From Vreelandella hamiltonii (GTDB lineage: Bacteria > Pseudomonadota > Gammaproteobacteria > Pseudomonadales > Halomonadaceae), in NCBI RefSeq assembly GCF_014651775.1, contig NZ_BMXN01000012.1, forward strand, positions 1-64,000: a DNA stretch of 64,000 nucleotides, given 5' to 3'. Position 1 is the stretch's first letter. Each line of letters begins with the position of its first letter. The position numbers and the translations under genes are program-made. This document shows positions 26,351-35,076 of this stretch, piece by piece. The notes beneath the pieces were generated by a model, which was given only the letters and a program-made list of their open reading frames with translations, had not been told where the DNA came from and did not search any database.

Positions 26351-27412
26351 ATGAGCCAAGCAAAATCTTACGCCGCGTTTTCTGCCGACAAACCCCTCGC
26401 GCCGTTTACCTTTGAGCGTCGTGCGCCGCGTGCCGACGACGTTGCCATCGAAATTCTCTACTGTGGCGTATGCCACAGCGACCTGCACTTTGCGCGTAAC
26501 GACTGGGGCATGAGCCAATACCCCGTCGTGCCCGGCCACGAGATCGTCGGCCGCGTAACCGCCGTGGGCAGCGACGTGAGCCGCTTCCAGGTAGGCGATC
26601 TGGTAGGGGTGGGCTGTATGGTCGATTCCTGCCGTACCTGTTCGGCCTGCCAAGAAGGCGTAGAGCAATACTGCCTGGAAGGCTTCACCATGACCTACGG
26701 TAGCCCCGACCGTCAGGATGGCACCCTGACCCAGGGCGGCTATTCCGATGCCATCGTGGTGAGCGAGCATTTCGTGCTCAAGATGCCTGATGGTATCGAT
26801 CTGGCCTCGGCAGCGCCTATCCTGTGCGCCGGTATCACTACCTACTCACCGCTGAAGCATTTCGGGGTAGGTAAAGGGCACAAGATCGGGGTGATTGGCA
26901 TGGGTGGCCTGGGCCATATGGGCGTGAAGCTGGCCAAGGCGCTGGGCGCAGAAGTCACGGTATTTACCCGTTCCGACGCTAAGGTAGAGGAAGCCAAGCG
27001 AAACGGCGCTGACCACGTGGTGGTGTCCAGCGACCCGGCGCAAATGGAGGCCGTGGCAGAGACCTACGACTTCATGCTGGACACCGTGCCGGTGCAGCAT
27101 GACCTCAACCCCTACCTGGCCGCGCTCAAGTACAACGGTACGCATATCATCGTCGGGCTGCTGGAGCCCATCGAGCCGACCATCGAAGCGTTCAATCTGG
27201 TCTTCAAGCGCCGCGTGGTGGCTGGTTCACTGATCGGCGGGATTGCCGAAACGGAAGAGCTCTTGAAGCTGTGCGCCGAACAGAACATCACCTGCGATAT
27301 CGAAATGCTGGATATCAACGACATCAACGAAGGTTTCGAGCGCATGGAAAAAGGTGACGTGCGTTACCGCTTCGTGATCGACATGGCCACGCTGAAAAAC
27401 ACGCCTGCCTGA
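26351..27412 (+). CDS. Zinc-dependent NAD(P) alcohol dehydrogenase (YahK/cinnamyl type)
   Basis: A 353-residue zinc MDR dehydrogenase of the cinnamyl alcohol dehydrogenase/YahK group, which reduces aldehydes with NADPH. The catalytic zinc ligands are visible in CGVCHSDLH and PGHEIVGRV. The structural-zinc cysteines lie in the VDSCRTCSACQEGVEQYC segment. The cofactor loop is IGMGGLGHMGVKLAKALG, GxGxxG. Substrate preference is likely broad. The ATG at 26351 follows AGGAG. It is divergent from the AraC regulator, with an AT-rich promoter region between. A strong intrinsic terminator ends the unit. Confidence 0.9.
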   Translation: MSQAKSYAAFSADKPLAPFTFERRAPRADDVAIEILYCGVCHSDLHFARNDWGMSQYPVVPGHEIVGRVTAVGSDVSRFQVGDLVGVGCMVDSCRTCSACQEGVEQYCLEGFTMTYGSPDRQDGTLTQGGYSDAIVVSEHFVLKMPDGIDLASAAPILCAGITTYSPLKHFGVGKGHKIGVIGMGGLGHMGVKLAKALGAEVTVFTRSDAKVEEAKRNGADHVVVSSDPAQMEAVAETYDFMLDTVPVQHDLNPYLAALKYNGTHIIVGLLEPIEPTIEAFNLVFKRRVVAGSLIGGIAETEELLKLCAEQNITCDIEMLDINDINEGFERMEKGDVRYRFVIDMATLKNTPA

Positions 27413-27432
27413 GGCATTTCACGGGTAGCGAT

Positions 27433-27471
27433 GCCCACTCTCCGAGGGTTTCTCGGGGAGTGGGCTTTTTT
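27433..27471 (+). terminator. Rho-independent terminator after alcohol dehydrogenase
   Basis: GCCCACTCTCCGAG at 27433-27446 pairs with 27452-27465 with one G-U pair around GGTTT, followed by a run of six T. A classic intrinsic terminator. Confidence 0.85.
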
Positions 27472-27593
27472 GTGGGCCCATCAATGAAAATTTGTTGATA
27501 TACATAAGTCGTAGAGAGGCCGTTTTTTGACGTGGATTGTTTTACCCTTCGCTTGAGCAGTGCCATAACGAATAAGCACAAGGGAACTCACCC

Positions 27594-29252
27594 ATGAAGC
27601 ATCTCTCAATCAAATGGAGCCTGACGGCTGCCCTCGCGGTGCTGGTGGTGATGATTGGCCTGATTAGCGGGCTGGGCTTTTATGCCAATACCAACAGCGG
27701 TCAGGCACTTGCCGAAATCAACAATACCAATGTGCGGCTGGTCAATCTGGCCAACCGAATGCAGGTCAATGCGTTACGGGCGCAGACCTTTCTCGACCGC
27801 GCTGCCAGCTTCAGTACCATGGGCAATCCTGAAAGAGGTCAGGAAAGCCAGGGGCAGGCAGTGGAGGCCACGCAAATCGCGCAACAGTACTTCGAGGAGT
27901 TCTCCGCTGTGGTGGTGGCCCCGGAAAGTGAGCTTTCCCGCTACCGAAATGCGGTGACCGAGGCTTATCAAGCCTTTGTGGTGGAAGGCTTGGAGCCCTT
28001 GTTGAATGCGCCGCCTTTCCAGATCCAGCGCCGCCAGGCGGAGCTGGGCGAGCATAGCGCGCGCCTGGATACGGCGATGAGCGATTTTGTGGCCTATACC
28101 GAATCCCGTGGTCAGCAGGTGATGCAACAGGTTGAGCGAGTCGCGACCTGGGTAGGTGCCATCGCCATTGGTCTACTGCTGTTTTCACTGTTGGCGGCGC
28201 TGGTCATTCGTATTGCCATGGTGCGCGGGGTGGTGACGCCGCTGCGCCAGGCACTGGACCACTTTGCGCGCATTGCCGACGGCGACCTGACCGGGCGTAT
28301 CGAAGACCGCGGCCGTAACGAGATTGGCCAGCTGTTCATTGGGCTGGCCGCCATGCAGGAAAAGCTCAGAACGCTGGTCCTCTCGTTGCGCAGCAGCAGT
28401 GAACACGTCTACAGCGGGGCCAGCGAGATCTCCTCCGGCAGCCAGGACCTCTCCTCACGTACCGAGCAGCAGGCCGCCGCGCTTCAGCAAACGGCTTCCA
28501 GCATGGAGCAGATGGCGACCACGGTGGGCACCAATGCGGATATCGCCCAGCAGGCCGACCAGCTCTCCGTGGCGGCATCGCAGTCGGCAGAGCTGAGTGG
28601 CGACGAGGTCGAGCGAACCGTGCAACTGATGCGGGATATTGCGGCCAGCGCCGACAAGGTGAACGACATCATTGGCGTGATCGACTCGATTGCCTTCCAG
28701 ACCAATATCCTGGCGCTCAATGCCTCCGTGGAAGCGGCCCGAGCCGGTGAGCAGGGGCGCGGCTTTGCCGTGGTGGCCAGTGAGGTGCGTTCTCTCGCTA
28801 CCCGCAGTGCCGAGTCGGCCAAGGAGATTCGCGGTCTCATCGAGCAAACCACGGCACAGATCACCAGCGGTGCCAGCCAGGCCGAGCGCAGCGGGCAAAC
28901 CATCCATCAGACGGTGGACGCCATTCGTCAGGTCACCACGCTGGTGGGTGAAATTTCCACGGCAACCCGTGAACAGAGCGGAGGGATCGAGCAGATCAAT
29001 GCGGCGTTGACCGAAATGGATTCGGTGACCCAGCAGAACGCGGCGCTCGTGCAGGAAACCAGTGCGGCGGCCACTGCCCTGGAGGGCCAAGCCAGTGGCC
29101 TGGCAGAACTGATCTCCACCTTCCGGCTGGCCGCTGGCGAGCAGCTGTCGCCTGCGCCGCAGGCGCCAGCGCCCGCCCTGACTCGGCAAGCGGCAGGACA
29201 GACGCCTCCGGCCAAGTCGATTCAAAAGCAGGACGAGTGGGACGAATTCTAA
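27594..29252 (+). CDS. Methyl-accepting chemotaxis protein with C-terminal EWDEF
   Basis: A 552-residue inner-membrane chemoreceptor: TM1 about 10-30, a periplasmic four-helix-bundle-like sensor 31-185, TM2 187-207, HAMP about 208-262 and the signalling domain 280-510. The conserved tip [20 protein letters not shown] and [20 protein letters not shown] is intact. The C-terminal tail ends in DEWDEF, which matches the xWxxF pentapeptide that docks CheR and CheB on enteric receptors (NWETF). Between the signalling domain and the tail lies a Pro/Ala-rich linker. The ATG at 27594 follows AAGGGAACTCACCC. The ligand is unknown. It is a single transcript ending in a strong terminator. Confidence 0.93.
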   Translation: MKHLSIKWSLTAALAVLVVMIGLISGLGFYANTNSGQALAEINNTNVRLVNLANRMQVNALRAQTFLDRAASFSTMGNPERGQESQGQAVEATQIAQQYFEEFSAVVVAPESELSRYRNAVTEAYQAFVVEGLEPLLNAPPFQIQRRQAELGEHSARLDTAMSDFVAYTESRGQQVMQQVERVATWVGAIAIGLLLFSLLAALVIRIAMVRGVVTPLRQALDHFARIADGDLTGRIEDRGRNEIGQLFIGLAAMQEKLRTLVLSLRSSSEHVYSGASEISSGSQDLSSRTEQQAAALQQTASSMEQMATTVGTNADIAQQADQLSVAASQSAELSGDEVERTVQLMRDIAASADKVNDIIGVIDSIAFQTNILALNASVEAARAGEQGRGFAVVASEVRSLATRSAESAKEIRGLIEQTTAQITSGASQAERSGQTIHQTVDAIRQVTTLVGEISTATREQSGGIEQINAALTEMDSVTQQNAALVQETSAAATALEGQASGLAELISTFRLAAGEQLSPAPQAPAPALTRQAAGQTPPAKSIQKQDEWDEF

Positions 29253-29267
29253 AGAGGAAGACCATAG

Positions 29268-29308
29268 AACGCCCCCTGAGCGCACGATGTGCTCAGGGGG
29301 CGTTTTTC
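29268..29308. terminator. Bidirectional terminator between chemoreceptor and methyltransferase genes
   Basis: AACGCCCCCTGAGC at 29268-29281 pairs perfectly with 29291-29304 around GCACGATGT, followed by TTTCTTT. Reading the other strand it begins with AA and gives a U run as well, so it can serve both convergent genes. Confidence 0.85.
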
Positions 29309-29310
29309 TT

Positions 29311-30078
29311 TCAGGCGTGGGCCACCACGCGCAGGCGCACGTAGTCGGCGGTCCAGTTGCCGTGCCCATCGCTCAGGCTGTGCGACAGCAGGTTGACGGT
29401 ATGATCGAACACGGCATCTTTCAGGTCGTCATCCAGGCCGTGGAAGAACGGGCTGGCAAAGGTGTCCAGCCAGTTGGCCATGCCCTTGGGCAGCGGCGTA
29501 GGGCGCGGGATGAGCTCGATGCTGTCGATACGAAAGCCCACCGTTTGCAGCAGGTTGGCGTAATCCTCTGCCGTCGGGAAATACCACGGGTGACGCCCTT
29601 TGGAGCTGATACCACGGAACTGTAGCGAGGCAATCAGCGCGGTGCAGATGGCCGCCACGTTGCCGTGCCCACCAAACTCGGCCACGAAGCGGCCACCAGG
29701 TTTGAGGGCTCGCTTGACGCCTGCCAACACGGCCTGAGGGTCCAGCATCCAGTGCAGGGCGGCATTGCTGAAAACCGCATCGAACTCGTGGTCGAAGGGC
29801 AGTTGGTGGCCATCGATTACCCTGGCCGTCACGCCGCGCTGCTGCGCCGCCGCGACCATTTCCGCCGACGCATCGACGCCCAGCACGTCAGCGCCCAGCT
29901 GCATGATGCGCTCGCTCAATACGCCATCACCGCAGCCCAGATCCAGAATGCGCTCACCCGGCTGAGGGGAGAGCAGCTTCAGCACCTCGTGGCCCAGCTT
30001 GGGCACGAAAGATGCGTTTTCCGCGTACTGGCTAGCATTCCATGCTTGCCCAGGCGGGGTATGTGAGGCGTTTGTCAT
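29311..30078 (-). CDS. Class I SAM-dependent methyltransferase
   Basis: A 255-residue cytosolic methyltransferase with a Rossmann fold. The SAM motif I is ILDLGCGDGVLSERI, followed by an acidic motif II region (DVLGVDASAEMV) and FDAVFSNAALHWMLDPQAVL. That last motif and the size suggest the trans-aconitate methyltransferase-like branch, but the substrate is unknown. The start at 30078 gives a short leader before the domain. It is convergent with the chemoreceptor gene and shares the terminator. Confidence 0.87.
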   Translation of the reverse strand: MTNASHTPPGQAWNASQYAENASFVPKLGHEVLKLLSPQPGERILDLGCGDGVLSERIMQLGADVLGVDASAEMVAAAQQRGVTARVIDGHQLPFDHEFDAVFSNAALHWMLDPQAVLAGVKRALKPGGRFVAEFGGHGNVAAICTALIASLQFRGISSKGRHPWYFPTAEDYANLLQTVGFRIDSIELIPRPTPLPKGMANWLDTFASPFFHGLDDDLKDAVFDHTVNLLSHSLSDGHGNWTADYVRLRVVAHA

Positions 30079-30207
30079 GGCGGCATCCTGGCATCGTTAT
30101 TCAGTGGTGCGATTATTCAGAGTGAAACACTGTATTAGAATAACGCTTTTTACAGTATAGCCATCCGCTGGATAAGCCCCAGTCAGCACGTACATTTTTC
30201 ACGTTTA

Positions 30208-30230
30208 CCCTGCCCATCATTCGGGCAGGG
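30208..30230 (-). terminator. Hairpin at the 3' end of the PQQ dehydrogenase gene
   Basis: CCCTGCCC at 30208-30215 pairs with GGGCAGGG at 30223-30230. On the minus strand the stop codon lies in the loop. No run of T follows, so termination is plausible but not strong. Confidence 0.4.
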
Positions 30231-32658
30231 CGTAGGCAATGACGCTATCGCCCAGCGTGGTTTCCGATTGGAAAGAGCCGCCTGCGGCGATGACGACATA
30301 CTGGCGGCCTTGGTGCACGTAGGTCATGGGGTTGGCCTGCCCGCCTGCTGGCAGGCGCTGTTCCCATATCAGTTCGCCGGTCGCGCTGTCGAAGCCGCGC
30401 AGGTAATCGTCCATGGCGGCCCCAATGAAGGTCATGCCCCCTTGGGTGGCCAACGGGCCACCGCTGGTGGGGGCACCCACCGTCATCTTGAGGCGCGAGG
30501 GAATGCCCAGCGGTCCTTGATCCATGCTGGTGCCCAGCGGGCGTGACCAGACGATCTCGCCACTGTTCAGGTCGGTGGCGCTCAGAAAGCCCCAGGGTGG
30601 CGCCGTACACGGCATGTCCAGCGGAGAGAGCCAGGCTCCGCGCTCCGCTGCCACGGGTGCGCCCAGCATGGGCTGGGCCTGCTGGTCGATGTAGCTGGCA
30701 TCCTGAGCGCCAATGGGGGCAATGTCATCCATATCGTCGGCTTCTTCTCGGGGGTAGAGCACCACCTGCGAGGGCATGCGGTTGTTGTTCACGATCATCA
30801 GTTGGCGCGTGGGATCGAACGAGGCGCTGCCCCAGTTGATGCCGCCCAGGATGCCAGGAAACTGCAGCATGCCGCCTTCCTCCAGAGTGGGAGGAGTAAA
30901 CATGCCCTCGTAGCGCATGCGCTGGAACTCGATGCGGCAGTAGAGGTGGTCCAGTGGCGTCGTGCCCCAGGTATGCGCCCCGGTCAAGCGTTCGACTTCC
31001 TGCCCTGGCAGTGAACCAAAGTTGGGCATGTCTGGTGAAAAAGGCTGTACCGGCGAGGTCCAATCTCCTTCGATGGCTCCCTGAGGCACGGCGCGCTCCT
31101 CGATGCTGCGCAGGGGTTCACCGGTTTCACGGTCGAAGACGAATACCTGCCCATATTTGGTGGCTTGCACCACGGCCGCTCTGGGGCCTTCCTCGGTGGG
31201 GAAGTCGATCAGCGCTGGCTGCGCCCCCAGATCGTAATCCCATAAATCATGTATCACGGTGGTGAATTTCCAGGCGACGTCGCCGGAGTCGGCTTCCACG
31301 GCGACCAGCGATGCAGTGAAGGCATCCTCCTCCGGCGAGCGGTCGCCGCCATATTGGTCATTGGTAGGGTTTCCGGTGGGCAGGTAGACCAGCCCCAGGG
31401 CTTCATCGGCCGTGATGGCCGCCCACACGTTGGGGGTGCCGCGCGGGTACACTTCACCGGGTTCGGGCTGTTGGTCGGGGGTCGTCCAGACCGCGTCCCA
31501 GGTCCACTGCCACTCGCCCGTGAGGGCATGGTAGGACCTCACGGCGCCGGAAGGGCCGTCCCGGCGCTGATTGTCGGTCACCTGATGCCCTACGATCACA
31601 CTGTCGTTGACCACGGTAGGGCCCGATGTATTGGAGAGATAGCCCGGTGCCTGCGGGTCCATGAACTCATACAGGTCAACGGTTCCCTGCTGGCCGAAAT
31701 CGGTGCACTGAGAGCCATCTTCGGCATTCAGGGCCATCAGGCGTCCATCCATGGTGCCCATCAGCAGACGGCGCGGGCACTGGGTCGTGGGGTCGTCGGT
31801 TTCATGGTATGCCAGCGAGCGGCAGGCGGCAGAAAACACATGCTCCAGCGCATCGGGGTCGACCTGTGGGTCGAAATGCCACTGCTGCTCGCCGTTGCCG
31901 GGGTCCAGTGCAAACACCTGGTTGCTTTGGGTGCATACATAGACGCTGTTGCCCACTTTCAGTGGCGTATTCTGAAAGGCATAAGGTGTCGCGTCGCTAT
32001 GGGGAGTATCGCCGGTATTGAAGGTCCAGGCCTCGCTGAGGCGCGCCGCGTTGTCTGGCGTAATCTGGCTGGCCTCGGAAAACCGCCGAGCCGACGCATC
32101 GCCACCGTAGGCCGGCCAGTCCATGGAGGTCTGGTCGTTCATGTCAGGCGAGGAAGCGCCTTCCGCCACGCGGGCCTGCGCCGGGGAGTCGATATCCACA
32201 TGACGATCCTGCAACAGCCACAGAAGTGCCAGGCTCGGCAGCGCCAGGGCGATCAGGCCCGGCAGGCGTGCCCCCCAGCCAGGCCGGTGGCCGCGGTGTC
32301 GGTACAGCGCGGGTAACAGCAGCAGCGCCACCGCCAGCAAGCCCCACAGCACCCCCATGCGCGCCAGTAAGTCCACCTGCCAAATCGGCAGCCAGCCTTT
32401 CTGGTCGATTTCCCATAACGACCAGGCCAGGGTAGCCAGTACCGTTGCGGCATAGAGCCAAACGCCCGATGGGGACCGGCGCCACATCAGCACGGCGGCG
32501 CTCAGGATGGCAAGGCCCGCCAGCAGGAAATACCACGAGCCCCCGAGCAGGACCAGATATCCCCCACCTACGATCATGGGCAGGCTCAGTAGCAGGAGTA
32601 CGCCTGCCAGGGCGAGCATGGCCCAGACGGCCGGTCCTTTGCGATAGGTAGCGTCCAT
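30217..32658 (-). CDS. Membrane-bound PQQ-dependent dehydrogenase (glucose/quinate/shikimate family)
   Basis: An 813-residue quinoprotein that oxidises a sugar or a cyclic acid such as quinate in the periplasm and feeds electrons to ubiquinone. Residues 1-140 form about five membrane helices that bind quinone. The rest is an eight-bladed beta-propeller with family landmarks: WPAYGGDASARRFS near the domain start, WTFNTGDTP, and repeated TW/VW blade motifs. The length matches membrane glucose dehydrogenase (about 800). The ATG at 32658 follows AGGAAAAG; the longer frame to 32820 is rejected. Glucose versus quinate cannot be settled by eye. PQQ biosynthesis genes are not in the window, so the cofactor must come from elsewhere in the genome or the medium. 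Confidence 0.88.
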   Translation of the reverse strand: MDATYRKGPAVWAMLALAGVLLLLSLPMIVGGGYLVLLGGSWYFLLAGLAILSAAVLMWRRSPSGVWLYAATVLATLAWSLWEIDQKGWLPIWQVDLLARMGVLWGLLAVALLLLPALYRHRGHRPGWGARLPGLIALALPSLALLWLLQDRHVDIDSPAQARVAEGASSPDMNDQTSMDWPAYGGDASARRFSEASQITPDNAARLSEAWTFNTGDTPHSDATPYAFQNTPLKVGNSVYVCTQSNQVFALDPGNGEQQWHFDPQVDPDALEHVFSAACRSLAYHETDDPTTQCPRRLLMGTMDGRLMALNAEDGSQCTDFGQQGTVDLYEFMDPQAPGYLSNTSGPTVVNDSVIVGHQVTDNQRRDGPSGAVRSYHALTGEWQWTWDAVWTTPDQQPEPGEVYPRGTPNVWAAITADEALGLVYLPTGNPTNDQYGGDRSPEEDAFTASLVAVEADSGDVAWKFTTVIHDLWDYDLGAQPALIDFPTEEGPRAAVVQATKYGQVFVFDRETGEPLRSIEERAVPQGAIEGDWTSPVQPFSPDMPNFGSLPGQEVERLTGAHTWGTTPLDHLYCRIEFQRMRYEGMFTPPTLEEGGMLQFPGILGGINWGSASFDPTRQLMIVNNNRMPSQVVLYPREEADDMDDIAPIGAQDASYIDQQAQPMLGAPVAAERGAWLSPLDMPCTAPPWGFLSATDLNSGEIVWSRPLGTSMDQGPLGIPSRLKMTVGAPTSGGPLATQGGMTFIGAAMDDYLRGFDSATGELIWEQRLPAGGQANPMTYVHQGRQYVVIAAGGSFQSETTLGDSVIAYALPE

Positions 32659-32895
32659 GTCTTTTCCTGTGGTTATGGGGCGGGTGTTGCCTGCGTGGCA
32701 ACAATGCTGAATTAACCTTAGAAGAGCAGGCAGGGCTTGGCGAGTAGAGGAGGGTTGTTTAACCCATGTGGCCTCGTGAAGCTGCATTTGCCTGCCAGCG
32801 AGCCTCGCGGGTTGCCGCAAGCAGGCAAGAATGCGTTACGATTCAAGTATTCCGATAAAGCACGCCCCCTACCATTTCGTGATCAGTGAGGCACC

Positions 32896-33627
32896 ATGAA
32901 CGACGTTATCAAGCTCTTGCAGTCCCACCGTTCCATTCGTAAATTCACCGACCAGGAGATTCCCCGTGGGCTGCTCCTGGAGCTGATCAAGGCCGGGCAG
33001 GCGGCGGCGACCTCCAGCCATGTGCAGGCGTACAGCGTGATTCACGTGAAAGATGCAGCCAACCGAGAGCAACTGGCCGAACTGTCCGGTGGCCAGGGCT
33101 ATGTGGCCAGCAGTGCGGTATTTCTGGTGTTCTGCGCCGACATGAAGCGTCCTACAGAAGCCTCGGCGCGTACTGGCGCCAACGTAGAGCGCGGCATGAC
33201 CGAGCAACTGCTGGTGGCCACCGTGGACACGGCGCTGATGGCCCAAAACGTGGCCGTGGCGGCCGAGTCGGAAGGGCTGGGCATCTGCTACATCGGCGGG
33301 ATTCGCAACAACCCCGAGGCCGTCAGTGAACTGCTCAAGCTGCCGCCCCATGTGTACCCGGTATTCGGCATGTGCCTGGGCTACCCGGACCATCAGCCGG
33401 AGGTCAAGCCCAGGCTGCCCGTGGAGGCGATTCTGAAAGAGGACTACTACACTGAAGACAGTGATCAGGTCGTGGCCTTCGATGACACCATGCGGGCTTA
33501 CTACCAATCACGCAGTAGCGGCAATAAAAACAGTGACTGGTCGCACAACCTCACCCCTCTGTTCGACAACAAGCTGCGCCCCCACATGCGTGACTTTCTA
33601 GTGAAGCGTGGCTTTACCATGAAATAA
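32896..33627 (+). CDS. NfsA-type oxygen-insensitive NADPH nitroreductase
   Basis: A 243-residue FMN-dependent reductase, cytosolic, which reduces nitro compounds and quinones with two-electron steps using NADPH. The opening LLQSHRSIRKFTDQEIP is the FMN-binding signature of the nitroreductase superfamily. The SEGLGICYIGGIRNNPEAVS segment and the PVFGMCLGYPDHQPEVKPRLP stretch are typical of NfsA. The length matches NfsA. The start follows GAGGCACC. A membrane protein gene follows 10 bases later and is likely in the same transcript. Confidence 0.9.
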   Translation: MNDVIKLLQSHRSIRKFTDQEIPRGLLLELIKAGQAAATSSHVQAYSVIHVKDAANREQLAELSGGQGYVASSAVFLVFCADMKRPTEASARTGANVERGMTEQLLVATVDTALMAQNVAVAAESEGLGICYIGGIRNNPEAVSELLKLPPHVYPVFGMCLGYPDHQPEVKPRLPVEAILKEDYYTEDSDQVVAFDDTMRAYYQSRSSGNKNSDWSHNLTPLFDNKLRPHMRDFLVKRGFTMK

Positions 33628-33637
33628 GGAGCCCTTC

Positions 33638-34282
33638 ATGTCCCTACAGCGTGCCTACCTTCTCTTCGCTGGGCTTTACAGCCTGCTGCCCGTGATGGGC
33701 GTCATTGCCATTCTCTTCGGGGGCGGGACACCGCTGGCGCTGGTGCACCTGTTCTTTGGGGTGTTGGGGGTCGTGGGGCTGTGGGGATACATGCTCAACC
33801 GAGGCGTCATGAATCAGCGCATGTGGCGGCCGCTGGCGCTGGTGTTTGCCGTGGGAAGCCTGGTGCAGATGGGCATTCTGCTGAGTACGCCAGTGGCGGG
33901 CGTAGAACTGACCTGGATGCTCATCAGCAGCATCTTTGCCCTCATCCTGGCCGTCATGCTCTATCACTACGGCAATCGAGACCAGCCGCTGTGGGCCAGT
34001 GAAGAAGAGCGAGTGGCCGCGTCGAAGCTGGCCCAACTGCTGGAGCAGCAGTCCAACGTCACGGCGTATCACCGGGAGCCGGGTCACGAGAACAGTGTCC
34101 GCGTCTCCAAAGTAGGCAGTGCCTATCAGGCCAGCGTTACCCGCCGCACCCCCAAAGGTCAGGAGACGTTCGAACAGCGCTTTCGCCATCCTGAAACGCT
34201 GCTGTTCTTTGCCGAAAAGTTCGCGAGCGTCGCGCCACAGGAGTTCACTCGCCAGGAGGTGCCAGGCTCACAGCTGGCGTGA
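33638..34282 (+). CDS. Hypothetical four-helix membrane protein
   Basis: A 214-residue protein I do not recognise. Four predicted membrane helices occupy about residues 8-28, 32-50, 64-82 and 88-108, and a soluble, basic C-terminal part follows (residues 120-214). The C-terminal portion has conserved-looking stretches such as NVTAYHREPGHENSVRV. The ATG at 33638 follows AAGGAGCCC, 10 bases after the nitroreductase stop, so co-transcription is likely. It converges with the acyltransferase gene, leaving a 6-base gap. Confidence 0.65.
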   Translation: MSLQRAYLLFAGLYSLLPVMGVIAILFGGGTPLALVHLFFGVLGVVGLWGYMLNRGVMNQRMWRPLALVFAVGSLVQMGILLSTPVAGVELTWMLISSIFALILAVMLYHYGNRDQPLWASEEERVAASKLAQLLEQQSNVTAYHREPGHENSVRVSKVGSAYQASVTRRTPKGQETFEQRFRHPETLLFFAEKFASVAPQEFTRQEVPGSQLA

Positions 34283-34288
34283 TCACCA

Positions 34289-35074
34289 TCACGCTTGCAG
34301 CAGCGGACTGTTGGCCAACTGGCTCGCCAGTTGGCCCTTGATGAACTGGTAGAGAGGCGTAATGCGCTTCGGCAAATGTTCCTCGGCCACTCGCTGGTCG
34401 ATATAGTAGGCGGCACGGCTACCGCAGTAGTCGATCACGCCGCCCACTTGATGAAACTGGAGGCCGGAAGCCTTCAGCAAGCGGCTGAAGCGTGGCTCGA
34501 GCATGGCGAACGCATGAGGGCGCTGGCTGAGTCCCACCAAGGCGGTGGCGGCCAGAAACAGGCTCAGGCTGAGCAGGGCAGGGCTCTCCTTGATGCTTTC
34601 GTAGGGGCTTTGTACGTCGCTATGCTTGCGACGCACCGTAGGATGAACGGCCAACCGCGAGATTTCGCATACCTGCTGATGAGCAAAGCAGCGGGGGTGC
34701 GTGTTTGGTAAAAACAGATGCTCCCCATAATAGGCTTCCAGCGGCAGGCTGTGCTGCTCGTGGCCATTGTGCTCGTCGAACAGTACGACCCTCAGGCATC
34801 CTACATCCAATCCTGTGGCCTTGTGGTGAAGCAGGCACAGCAGCGACTGCTGGTCATGGTCATCGTGTTCGATATTGAGCGCACTGTCATTGCCGAGGTC
34901 GTAGTTCAACTCCTCGATGAACACCGCGTGGCGCAGGGTAAAGGCGCGCAGTTTTTCAATGGGTGTATGAGCAATCAACAGGGAAAAATGCGTGTCGAAG
35001 AAGGCCGGTGAAAAGGTGTTTTCGACAAGCGTTTCAGGCGTGGTGACGGGGGGAGTTATTGTCGTGATCACCAT
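34289..35074 (-). CDS. FeeM-like/PEP-CTERM-associated N-acyltransferase
   Basis: A 261-residue protein of the GNAT fold resembling autoinducer synthases and FeeM-type N-acyl amino acid synthases (the PEP-CTERM/exosortase-associated acyltransferase group). It is recognised by the RHAVFIEELNYD opening, the DVGCLRVVLFDEHN strand and the HQQVCEISRLAVHPTVRRK core. Such enzymes transfer a long acyl chain from acyl-ACP to an amine; the product is unknown. No exosortase or PEP-CTERM protein is present in the window. The start at 35074 lies 2 bases after the GGDEF-EAL stop, so it belongs to the same transcript. It converges with 33638-34282. Confidence 0.78.
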   Translation of the reverse strand: MVITTITPPVTTPETLVENTFSPAFFDTHFSLLIAHTPIEKLRAFTLRHAVFIEELNYDLGNDSALNIEHDDHDQQSLLCLLHHKATGLDVGCLRVVLFDEHNGHEQHSLPLEAYYGEHLFLPNTHPRCFAHQQVCEISRLAVHPTVRRKHSDVQSPYESIKESPALLSLSLFLAATALVGLSQRPHAFAMLEPRFSRLLKASGLQFHQVGGVIDYCGSRAAYYIDQRVAEEHLPKRITPLYQFIKGQLASQLANSPLLQA

Positions 35075-35076
35075 CG

